Shown here in pieces: positions 9,991 through 17,638 of a DNA stretch of 64,000 nucleotides (within the stretch, counting starts at the first letter, position 1; each line of letters begins with the position of its first letter). Origin of the DNA: Anaerolinea thermophila (GTDB lineage Bacteria; Chloroflexota; Anaerolineae; Anaerolineales; Anaerolineaceae); assembly GCF_020723905.1 (NCBI RefSeq), contig NZ_DYHZ01000001.1, forward strand, positions 1 through 64,000, written 5' to 3'. Both the position numbers and the translations under genes were made by a program. The notes under the pieces were generated by a model. It did not search any database, was not told where the DNA came from, and saw nothing but the letters and a program-made list of their open reading frames with translations.

Positions 9991-10483
9991 TGTACTGGTG
10001 TTGAATGCCAACTTTGAACCGATTCATGTATGTGACATGCGTCGGGCAGTTGGGCTTTTAATGAGTGAGAAAGCCACCATGGTGGTCAACGGAAGAGGCA
10101 ACATTCTCACAGTCAGCCGTGTCATCCCACGTCCCTCGGTGATTCGACTGCAAAAAATGATTTCACGCCCCCGCCCGCGGCTGAAACTCACCCGCCGCGA
10201 GGTGTTCCGCCGCGATAATTACACCTGTCAATACTGCGGTAAACATACCACCGACCTGACCGTAGATCATGTCATTCCCCGCCATCTGGGCGGAAAACAC
10301 TGCTGGACCAACGTGGTTGCTGCCTGTCCGGTTTGTAATCATCGCAAAGGTGGACGCACGCTGGAAGAAGCCGGTATGAAATTACTCCGCCCGCCAGCAG
10401 AACCTCCCATGTCGGCTCAATATATCTTTGGCAGACACCTGGAAGAAAATAAGGAGTGGGAACAATTCCTGGTGGGCTGGTAA
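9980..10483 (+). CDS. HNH endonuclease family protein
   Basis: A 167-residue protein with a zinc-bound HNH domain in its second half: CQYCG, LTVDHVIPRHLGG, then CPVCNHRKGG (about residues 79-119). The two CxxC pairs should hold zinc, and the D-H pair with the later Asn and His form the nuclease core. The N-terminal half (LNANFEPIHVCDMRRAVGLLM) is typical of widespread stand-alone chromosomal HNH proteins of unknown role. No methylase, restriction or phage partner is nearby. The transcript looks leaderless, as no ribosome binding site precedes the ATG. DNA repair or DNA turnover is possible but unproven. Confidence 0.88.
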   Translation: MHEPVLVLNANFEPIHVCDMRRAVGLLMSEKATMVVNGRGNILTVSRVIPRPSVIRLQKMISRPRPRLKLTRREVFRRDNYTCQYCGKHTTDLTVDHVIPRHLGGKHCWTNVVAACPVCNHRKGGRTLEEAGMKLLRPPAEPPMSAQYIFGRHLEENKEWEQFLVGW

Positions 10484-10510
10484 TTTCTATCCAGTTCTAT
10501 CATAACAAAA

Positions 10511-10535
10511 AACAGGGCGCTGTGTGCGCCCTGTT
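10511..10535 (-). terminator. Intrinsic terminator between convergent genes
   Basis: A perfect 10-bp stem (AACAGGGCGC / GCGCCCTGTT) with a five-base loop lies 20 bases past the stop of the ABC permease. On the minus strand it is followed by a run of T residues (10512-10507), so it should terminate the ABC operon. It may also stop the convergent HNH transcript, though the plus-strand U-tract is weak. Confidence 0.85.
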
Positions 10536-10554
10536 CGTTTCCGTCAAAGGTTTT

Positions 10555-11976
10555 TCAAGAGCCGAGTATCGCCAGAACCAGTTGAGGGGTGACGAAGGCT
10601 TCAATAAATGCCGCAACCAGAAGCAAGGGAACAACAATCCCTACCATAATCTTTGCCCAATCGGCAAGGGATCTCAATAACACTTCACCAATGGTAAAAT
10701 CGCGCGCGGGAGTGGCTAAGGCAGCGCCAATTTTCAACACTGCCGCAGTAGCAAAAATCGCCGCAGGTACTTCAAAAATCCCGTGGGGAACGATCATCGC
10801 CAGAATAGGGAGAAGAGAAACCTGATTGGTGGAAAGAAACGCTCCCAGAAAGCCTACTGCCGCCATTGTTCCCATGATGGGTAAAGCCCCAACCACGCCA
10901 AAGGTGAAGATGCCCAGCACCATAGACAGCAACAACACCCGTAAGTTTTGCCAGAAAATCAACAGAAACATGCCTGGCTGATTTCCCAGCAATGCCTGCC
11001 GAAGCCGTTCAATATCGGGCAGGTTTTGTTGTTCAAGTTTGCTGGCGGTCACCAACACAGGATACTGTTGAAGCATATAAGCCCCAATCGCCATTCCCAC
11101 CAGTGCAATCGCCAGCGTCAGAATCGATGGAACCAGTAATTCCCGAAAAGTGGGAAAAACTTTCTGTACGTACCATTCCGAAAGAGAACGCGCTTCACCC
11201 TTGAACTGTTTCCAGAAGACCTGCCATGCCCAGGCAGGTTTGAGCACGTCAATCTCACGCCCCAGCACCTTCTCGCGATTGAAATGGGACACCCCTACCC
11301 GGCTCAACAGGACAGCCAAAATGAATGTGCCCAGCAGGACCCACCAGAGGGTCATCTCATTACCCCAGAACATCACCAGCGCTTCCCATTGAATCAGAAA
11401 AGCCACAGGTAAAACAATAAACGAGGACAGCAGGTTTGCCGCTCTCACCGAAGTTGCCTGACTGGAAATGACCACCGCCCCTGAAACCATCATGACTGCC
11501 TGAATGGTGGTAAGAAGAAAGATTTGTGTCATGATGATGGGCTGCGGGAGGGATATCCCCCGGTTGACCAACCCAACCAGATAGACAATCATGGCAAGAT
11601 AACTTCCCAGCAAAGGCATGAGTGTTGAGGCAAGTAACTTTCCAACGTAAATTTGCCAGTCCAGCAACGGAGTGTTGAGCAGAGGCTCAATGCTGTTGCG
11701 TTCTTTTTCACCGGCAAAGGACTCCAGCGCAATCACCAGCGAAACCGAGATCGGGAAAAAACCCACTACCATGAACAGGAACGGCACCAGACGATCCGCA
11801 ACAATGGACGCGCCATATTCCGAGGTGAAGTCCAGCATTTCACGAACCGTCCAGTTCATGATGAACGGAAAGCCCAAAGCCAGAATCAGAATGGGGAAAA
11901 TGATACGCCAGTCGCGAAGTTGATCCCTTAACTCGCGGCGTACTAAAATCCAAACCGGACGAAGTTCAGTCCACAT
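10555..11976 (-). CDS. ABC-2 type exporter permease with C-terminal SpoIIM-like domain
   Basis: A 473-residue integral membrane protein. The first half is an ABC-2 permease (cytosolic RRELRDQLRDWRIIFPILILAL, a large outer segment, then SFAGEKERNSIEPLLNTPLLDWQIYVGKLLA, a NatB-like signature). From about residue 285 it continues with five or so membrane helices that resemble the SpoIIM/DUF95 family, including the PHGIFEVPAAIFA motif. SpoIIM-like proteins usually stand alone beside such transporters, so a fusion in one chain is noteworthy. It overlaps the ATPase gene by 11 bases. The substrate is unknown. A terminator follows. Confidence 0.8.
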   Translation of the reverse strand: MWTELRPVWILVRRELRDQLRDWRIIFPILILALGFPFIMNWTVREMLDFTSEYGASIVADRLVPFLFMVVGFFPISVSLVIALESFAGEKERNSIEPLLNTPLLDWQIYVGKLLASTLMPLLGSYLAMIVYLVGLVNRGISLPQPIIMTQIFLLTTIQAVMMVSGAVVISSQATSVRAANLLSSFIVLPVAFLIQWEALVMFWGNEMTLWWVLLGTFILAVLLSRVGVSHFNREKVLGREIDVLKPAWAWQVFWKQFKGEARSLSEWYVQKVFPTFRELLVPSILTLAIALVGMAIGAYMLQQYPVLVTASKLEQQNLPDIERLRQALLGNQPGMFLLIFWQNLRVLLLSMVLGIFTFGVVGALPIMGTMAAVGFLGAFLSTNQVSLLPILAMIVPHGIFEVPAAIFATAAVLKIGAALATPARDFTIGEVLLRSLADWAKIMVGIVVPLLLVAAFIEAFVTPQLVLAILGS

Positions 11977-12895
11977 CCTCTTTCTCCATTCGAATTGCCT
12001 TTAAGAACACCTCTTCCAGACTACGCGGCACTTCCTGAAATGAGAGGACCTCTACCTGCTGGTGGAACAAGGCTCTGAGCAATTCAGGATTGTTGACCCG
12101 GGGATGTGCAACCTGGAACCGCACCCAATCTTCCCCTCTGGCTGTCACAGTAACGCCCTCCGGCAACTGCAGGGCTACCCCATTAAGTGGATGAGCCAGT
12201 CGGGCAAGAAACTCAGGGGCTCCCAACTGTTGTTCTTTAACCTCTTCCAGTGCCCCCTGCAAAATGATACGTCCACGATGAATGATTGCAACATCATCAG
12301 CCAGTTCTTCCCCTTCCACCAGATTGTGCGTGCACAGTAAAATGGTTCTTCCCTGTCCGCGCATATGGGCGATGGCATTGCGCACGACCCGGGCGGATTC
12401 AGGATCCATTGCAGAAGTAGGTTCATCCAGCATCAATACCGGCGGATTATGCAAAATAGCGCGCACCAGAGCCAGTTTCTGGCGCATCCCTTTGGAAAAT
12501 TCTCCCAAGCGCTTTTTCTCTGTGCCATTCAGTTCGAATTCTTCCAAAAGGGGTCTTGCCCGCCGACGCACCTCGGTTTCGGTCATACCGTAAAGGCTGC
12601 CAAAGAATTCCAGATACTCCCATAACGACATACGGGAATACAAGCCATGATGTTCGGTAAGAACGCCTACTGAGGCTCGCACCTTTTGGGCTTCACGAAC
12701 AATATCATAACCCGCCACCCGCGCGCTTCCCTGTGTGGGTTTAAGGAGGGAAGAAAGCATGCGAATCGTGGTCGTCTTGCCAGCGCCATTTTTCCCCAAA
12801 AGCGCCAGCACGCGCCCTTCCGCAACCGAGAAGGAGACCTGATTAACGGCAACAAAATCGTCAAAAACTTTTGTCAGACCCTCAGCATGAATCAT
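11966..12895 (-). CDS. ABC transporter ATP-binding protein (NatA/CcmA-like)
   Basis: A 309-residue ATPase subunit that powers the adjacent permease. Walker A is GKNGAGKTT (about 33-41), the signature is FSKGMRQK in place of LSGGQ, and Walker B is VLMLDEPTSAMD. The signature variant and the C-terminal extension of about 90 residues are typical of ABC-2 exporters for drugs, sodium or cell-surface components. Its 3' end overlaps the permease, so the two are translationally coupled. It follows lgt by 46 AT-rich bases that show no convincing promoter. Confidence 0.92.
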   Translation of the reverse strand: MIHAEGLTKVFDDFVAVNQVSFSVAEGRVLALLGKNGAGKTTTIRMLSSLLKPTQGSARVAGYDIVREAQKVRASVGVLTEHHGLYSRMSLWEYLEFFGSLYGMTETEVRRRARPLLEEFELNGTEKKRLGEFSKGMRQKLALVRAILHNPPVLMLDEPTSAMDPESARVVRNAIAHMRGQGRTILLCTHNLVEGEELADDVAIIHRGRIILQGALEEVKEQQLGAPEFLARLAHPLNGVALQLPEGVTVTARGEDWVRFQVAHPRVNNPELLRALFHQQVEVLSFQEVPRSLEEVFLKAIRMEKEDVD

Positions 12896-12941
12896 CCAAA
12901 ACCTCTACCATTAATATAAAAGAAAACCGACATAAAAAAGA

Positions 12942-13754
12942 TTACAGTTCCTTATCAGTTCTCCGATGACGCCAGAACAAAATCGCACCAGACACTACAG
13001 CCACCGCCAGCATAATCACCTGGTTTGCGTTGAGCGTCCCCCACGGCGCTGGATCCAGACGTAAAAATTCCAGAGCAAAACGCCCAATGCCATAAATCAT
13101 CGCATACATCAAGAACACATCCCAGGTCTTGAGTTTTCCTGCAAAACGCCTTGATGCCCAGAGCAAGAAGCCCATGTTCAACAGGTTCCAGAGAAACTCA
13201 TACAGGAACAGAGGATGATAATACTCCACACTGGCATACTGGGGCAAGCGATGAGCAGGGTCTATATAAAGTTTCCATGGCAAATTTGTGGGTGCGCCAT
13301 ACAGTTCCTGGTTGAAATAATTTCCCCACCGTCCAATAGCCTGGGCAAGAGCCAGACCGGGAGCAATTGCATCTGCCCAGACTCCCAGCGGGAATTTCTT
13401 GCTCCGCGAATAAATCCATACGGCAATTAAACCGCCAATGACCGCGCCCGGGATTCCCAATCCGCCCCGGCGCAGATTCAGCATATCCAGAGGGTGAGTG
13501 AAATAATATGCTGTGGTGATACCCTGTTCCACCATCGAGGCTGGCGGAAGAAGCACATGCCACAACCTCGCCCCAATGATGCCACCGATCAATGCAATGG
13601 GCAGTAAATCCCAAGCCAGATCGGGGTTTTCTCCATACCGTCTGGCTTCACGGCTGGCAAGCCAGGTTGCCGCTACAGCACCCAAAACAATCAAAATACC
13701 ATAGTAATAAATCTTAAACGTACCAATCAAAATCCCGTCGAACTGGATAGACAT
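12942..13754 (-). CDS. lgt: Prolipoprotein diacylglyceryl transferase
   Basis: A 270-residue inner-membrane enzyme that transfers diacylglycerol from phosphatidylglycerol to the lipobox cysteine of prolipoproteins, the first step of lipoprotein maturation. About seven membrane helices are evident. The family signature GRWGNYFNQELYG (about residues 142-154) carries the essential Arg and Asn. It follows a CDP-alcohol phosphatidyltransferase by 15 bases, a fitting pairing since Lgt consumes phosphatidylglycerol. The signal peptidase lspA that completes the pathway is also in this window (27762-28289). Confidence 0.96.
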   Translation of the reverse strand: MSIQFDGILIGTFKIYYYGILIVLGAVAATWLASREARRYGENPDLAWDLLPIALIGGIIGARLWHVLLPPASMVEQGITTAYYFTHPLDMLNLRRGGLGIPGAVIGGLIAVWIYSRSKKFPLGVWADAIAPGLALAQAIGRWGNYFNQELYGAPTNLPWKLYIDPAHRLPQYASVEYYHPLFLYEFLWNLLNMGFLLWASRRFAGKLKTWDVFLMYAMIYGIGRFALEFLRLDPAPWGTLNANQVIMLAVAVVSGAILFWRHRRTDKEL

Positions 13755-13769
13755 ATGGCTTTTTCCTCC

Positions 13770-14402
13770 TCATCCTTCTCGTTTTACGGTTGTGCGTTCA
13801 TACGCCTGTTTACGCACGTGCCATATTCGTTGTAAGGCAGTGATGTTTCCAAAAAAGGCAATCAATGCCAGCGAGATTATCGGTTGATTGAAAATCAACC
13901 CCGGCACCAGCACAAGAAAACGTTCGACCCGCGTGAACAATCCAATCTTGGTTTCAAACCCCACCGACTGCGCCCTGGCACGAATGTAAGACACCAGCAC
14001 CGAACCCGCTGCAGCGAGATAGACCATCAACACCCCCAGCCAGAGGTCCTCCCTTAAAAAATAAATCAGCAAGCCAAGGAAAATGACCAGTTCAGAGTAG
14101 CGGTCGGTCACCGAGTCCACAAAAGCGCCAAATTCACTGGACAAACCGCGCAATCGCGCCATCGTTCCATCCAAAGCGTCAATCGGTCCCATCAGTAAAA
14201 TCACCACACCGCCCGCGGGAATGTGCCCCAGCGCCAGAAGCACTGCCCCAAAGACATTCCCCACCAGTCCCAGGATGGTCATAGTATTGGGCATAATGCC
14301 AAGGCGATTGAAGAACATCGCCACTGGTTCGAGCACATTCTTGAAAGTCTTACGGAGAAAATCGGTGAAGGTCACTGGTTCTTTCCTGACAATCTGTTCC
14401 AC
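13770..14402 (-). CDS. CDP-alcohol phosphatidyltransferase
   Basis: A 210-residue membrane enzyme joining a CDP-activated lipid to an alcohol, as in phosphatidylglycerol-phosphate or phosphatidylinositol-phosphate synthesis. The complete catalytic signature D-x2-D-G-x2-A-R-x8-G-x3-D-x3-D is visible as DALDGTMAR followed by FGAFVDSVTD (about residues 92-118). Several hydrophobic helices surround it. It starts with GTG after TGAGGTG. Which alcohol is used cannot be told from the sequence; actinobacterial PgsA1-like and PgsA enzymes look alike here. Its own promoter lies just upstream. Confidence 0.9.
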   Translation of the reverse strand: MEQIVRKEPVTFTDFLRKTFKNVLEPVAMFFNRLGIMPNTMTILGLVGNVFGAVLLALGHIPAGGVVILLMGPIDALDGTMARLRGLSSEFGAFVDSVTDRYSELVIFLGLLIYFLREDLWLGVLMVYLAAAGSVLVSYIRARAQSVGFETKIGLFTRVERFLVLVPGLIFNQPIISLALIAFFGNITALQRIWHVRKQAYERTTVKREG

Positions 14403-14456
14403 AGTTTCACCTCAATGGGAAAGATAAACATATACCGATAACCGGCACTGCGCCTT

Positions 14457-14485
14457 ATGCTATCTTACCCATGAGGAACTGTCAA
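14457..14485 (-). promoter_or_regulatory. Sigma70-type promoter for the phosphatidyltransferase-lgt-ABC group
   Basis: A perfect TTGACA (14485-14480 on the minus strand) is 17 bases from TAGCAT (14462-14457), a four-of-six -10. The -35 overlaps the stop codon of ftsK (14484-14482), like the str promoter at the end of rpoB. Distance to the GTG start is about 55 bases. Confidence 0.6.
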
Positions 14486-16638
14486 GAACCCTGTTCGTTT
14501 TCCTCGCCATCTTCCGGCAAGGGTGGCAAAAGTACCTCGCGGTCCTTTCCACCCCCTTGTGAGGGACCCACAATTTCCATCTCTTCCATGAGATCAATCA
14601 AACGGGCGGCGCGGGGATATCCAATGCGCATCCGCCGCTGGAGCAAAGAAGCACTGGCACGCCGGGCTTGCCGGACAATACGAATGGCTTCTTCCAGCAA
14701 AGCATCGCCTTCTTCCTCAGCGGCATTGACCAGAAACTCCTCCCATGGCACCGGCACTGGTTCTTCAGAAGCAGGCACTTGCTTTTGCCAGTAAGCGATG
14801 ATGCGCTCCACCTCTTGATCGGCAACCATGACCCCCTGGGCACGCTGGGGAGTACCCACTTCAGGGTTCAGGAAGAGCATATCCCCCTTTCCAAGCAGGG
14901 TTTCAGCGCCTACCACATCCAGAATGACACGCGAATCCACCGACGATGCCACGCTGAAGGCAATACGGGCAGGGAAGTTGGCTTTAATTAAACCGGTAAT
15001 CACATCTGTTGAAGGGCGCTGTGTGGCTACCACCAGATGAATGCCAATGGCACGCGCTTTCTGAGCCAGACGCACCAGCGCCGGCTCGGTGTGTTCTGGA
15101 GCCGTCATCATTAGATCTGCCAGTTCATCCACAACCACCACAATTCTCGGCAGGGGAGATTGTCCGCGTTTCTCTGCACGGCGGTTATAGGTTTCCAGAT
15201 CACGAGCGCGGGCTTGCTCGAGAACTTTGTAACGATTCTCCATCTCTGCCACTGCCCACTGTAGAACAGCCACCATGCGCTCCATTTGAGTCTCAACCTT
15301 GCCCAGCAAATGCGGCAACCCATTAAAACGAGAAAGTTCTACCATTTTGGGATCCAGCAGTACCAGACGCAAGCGTTCCGGGGTGTTATTCATCACAAGG
15401 CAGGTCACAATGGCAGACACACACACCGATTTTCCGGAACCGGTTGTGCCTGCAATCAATAAATGGGGCATTCGCGCCAGGTCCGCCACCACTGCCTGAC
15501 CCGAAACATCCTTACCCAGTGCCAGCGCCAGAGGAGAATTCAGGCGCTGGAAGGCTTCATCCTGCATCAGAGAACGCAACCGGACCACGGTATTACGAGG
15601 GTTGGGCACTTCAATGCCCACATAGGAACGTCCCGGCACAGGGGCTTCGATTCGTAAACGCTCTGCTGAAAGCGCCATGGCAAGGTCGCGCTGTAAGGCA
15701 GAGATTTGAGCGACCCTCACCTTCATATGGGTGACTTCGCCATCAGCCCCCGTCCGCTCCACATAGCCCGGCTCCACCGCATACTGGGTAATGGTGGGGC
15801 CCACCCGATAGCCAACCACCTTTACCGGCAATCCAAACTCTGCGAGCACCTGCTCGATACGCAAACCGGTCTCAATAATGGTATCTTCGTCAGGGGCGGC
15901 GGATTGTTCCTCCACCAGCAAATCCAGAGGAGGTAAGCGGGAATCGCGCTGTGCCTGTGAAAGGGGTTTATCGGGTTCACTTTCTTCAGAAGGGCGGGTT
16001 GAGGTTGACGACAAAGGGCTCTGGACAGCCACTGTTGCTGTAGAAGTGCTCATCGCATCCAGCCATTTTAAAAGTGCCTGAAAACCCCATCCTAAAAGTC
16101 CACTGCCATATGATAACAACACCAGCAGGGCAAACAGCAGGACAATGGTAATCCACGGATAGGGGAAAGCCACCTCCAGCAAACTCGCCAGCCCCCATCC
16201 GATCACCCCACCATCTTTCCCGCTTTCTGCACGGGTGAGATCCATTCCTCCAAATACTGCCAGTAAGGCTAAAAGGAAAAAAGCACTGGCTTCCAGAGCC
16301 AGTGTACGCCCAAGAGAAATATGGGGAAATTCCTGAAAGTAATGGCGGAAGCAAAGCAACCCCAGCAGGATGAAAACTGCCACCATCCCCCAGGCGAGCC
16401 AGCCAAAAGCCATGCGGATACTACCCACCCAGGCATCCAGGAGGACACCCCGAGACCATCCTGCCAGACCAAGGAAGGTCATAAAAGCCCATGCCATTAA
16501 AAAGATACCCAGAATATCCCATCCAAAACGGCGAAAACGCCCCCACCACTCCATACCAGTTGTGGTTGTGGTTTCTTCGCCAGTTGGAGGAGATCCTGGA
16601 GATACCCCTGTGGGCTTGCGTTTTGGTTCTAACTTCAT
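14482..16638 (-). CDS. ftsK: FtsK/SpoIIIE-type DNA translocase
   Basis: A 718-residue septal DNA pump that clears chromosomes from the division plane. About four or five membrane helices lie within residues 30-200, then a linker, then the motor domain with Walker A AGTTGSGKSVCV (about 415) and Walker B RIVVVVDELADLMM. The C-terminal winged-helix gamma domain (RRMRIGYPRAARLIDLMEEM) would read KOPS/SRS-like sequences. Length fits SpoIIIE rather than the longer E. coli FtsK. The ATG overlaps the stop of the S1-domain gene by four bases. Confidence 0.96.
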   Translation of the reverse strand: MKLEPKRKPTGVSPGSPPTGEETTTTTGMEWWGRFRRFGWDILGIFLMAWAFMTFLGLAGWSRGVLLDAWVGSIRMAFGWLAWGMVAVFILLGLLCFRHYFQEFPHISLGRTLALEASAFFLLALLAVFGGMDLTRAESGKDGGVIGWGLASLLEVAFPYPWITIVLLFALLVLLSYGSGLLGWGFQALLKWLDAMSTSTATVAVQSPLSSTSTRPSEESEPDKPLSQAQRDSRLPPLDLLVEEQSAAPDEDTIIETGLRIEQVLAEFGLPVKVVGYRVGPTITQYAVEPGYVERTGADGEVTHMKVRVAQISALQRDLAMALSAERLRIEAPVPGRSYVGIEVPNPRNTVVRLRSLMQDEAFQRLNSPLALALGKDVSGQAVVADLARMPHLLIAGTTGSGKSVCVSAIVTCLVMNNTPERLRLVLLDPKMVELSRFNGLPHLLGKVETQMERMVAVLQWAVAEMENRYKVLEQARARDLETYNRRAEKRGQSPLPRIVVVVDELADLMMTAPEHTEPALVRLAQKARAIGIHLVVATQRPSTDVITGLIKANFPARIAFSVASSVDSRVILDVVGAETLLGKGDMLFLNPEVGTPQRAQGVMVADQEVERIIAYWQKQVPASEEPVPVPWEEFLVNAAEEEGDALLEEAIRIVRQARRASASLLQRRMRIGYPRAARLIDLMEEMEIVGPSQGGGKDREVLLPPLPEDGEENEQGS

Positions 16639-17582
16639 TCGATTCGAACCAGCCCTAAGCCAAGCCGGCGACGCTCGGCATCCAGATGCAGAATGCGCAC
16701 CTGCACCTTTTGCCCAACCGTCATCACCTTTTCAATGTCCTTTACCCCATCGGGCAGGGACATGGTCGAGATGTGGATCAACCCTTCCACCCCTTCTTTC
16801 AGGCGGGCAAAGGCACCAAACCGCATGATCGCGGTCACTTCGGCTTCCACGACATCACCGGGACGGTAAATTTGGGGCAAAGCCTCCCAGGGATTGGGAC
16901 AAAGCCGCTTGAGGCTGAGCGCTACCCTTCCATTTTCAGCCGAAACCGTTAGCACCAGGGCGCGCACCGGATCGCCCACCCGCAGAATATCAGTCGGGTG
17001 TTGCACCCTCCCCCACGACAGTTCGGAGACATGAATTAGCCCTTCCAGACCACCCAAATCCACAAAAGCGCCAAAGTCGGTGACGTTCGTCACAGTTCCA
17101 TTGACAATTTCGCCCGCGCGCAGGGTGCTGAAAAGTTGCCGGCGTTTCCCCTCGCCAGCCAGCGCCGCGCGTTCTGAAAGGACAATCCTCTCAGACTGCA
17201 TCTCACATTCAATGACCTTGAGGGAAAGAATCCGCCCCACGTAATTTGCCAGGCTCTGCCTGCGTTGTTCCTCGTCGCCGGGGACACAGGGCATCTCCAC
17301 CAGATGAGACACCGGTACAAACCCTTGAATATCCTCCCCGCGCACCAAGAGCCCGCCGCGATTGAAGCCGTACACCTCCAGTTTGACAACTTCGTCGTTT
17401 TCCAGATACTGGCGTGCTTTTGCCCAGTTGACACTGGCAGAGATTCCCGTGGATTTTGCTCCGGAAGACCTGAGCAGATTTTCTCCATAGACCTGCTCAT
17501 CCGCAAGCACCGAAGCCCACCAGCCTTCATCCATAGGCATCTCCACTTCCTCAATACTGGCAACTGATCGCCTTACCGCCAT
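16635..17582 (-). CDS. S1-domain RNA-binding protein (ribosomal protein S1-like)
   Basis: A 315-residue protein with three consecutive S1 (OB-fold) domains: about 65-155 (ENDEVVKLEVYGFNRGG), 163-235 (GEIVNGTVTNVTDFGAFVD) and 245-315 (GDVVEAEVTAIMRFGAFAR). Each carries the GFxVPVSHL or GLIHVSEL strand typical of RNA contact. Three- and four-domain S1 proteins serve as ribosomal S1 equivalents in many Gram-positive and green-branch bacteria. GGAGG precedes the ATG. Coupled to ftsK by a four-base overlap, which has no obvious functional logic. A tex-like regulator is less likely because the Tex helical core is missing. Confidence 0.88.
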   Translation of the reverse strand: MAVRRSVASIEEVEMPMDEGWWASVLADEQVYGENLLRSSGAKSTGISASVNWAKARQYLENDEVVKLEVYGFNRGGLLVRGEDIQGFVPVSHLVEMPCVPGDEEQRRQSLANYVGRILSLKVIECEMQSERIVLSERAALAGEGKRRQLFSTLRAGEIVNGTVTNVTDFGAFVDLGGLEGLIHVSELSWGRVQHPTDILRVGDPVRALVLTVSAENGRVALSLKRLCPNPWEALPQIYRPGDVVEAEVTAIMRFGAFARLKEGVEGLIHISTMSLPDGVKDIEKVMTVGQKVQVRILHLDAERRRLGLGLVRIE

Positions 17583-17638
17583 TTCTTACCTCCATACCCC
17601 ATCTCTGTAAGTTGTTAAGAATAAAATACCAACCGCGG

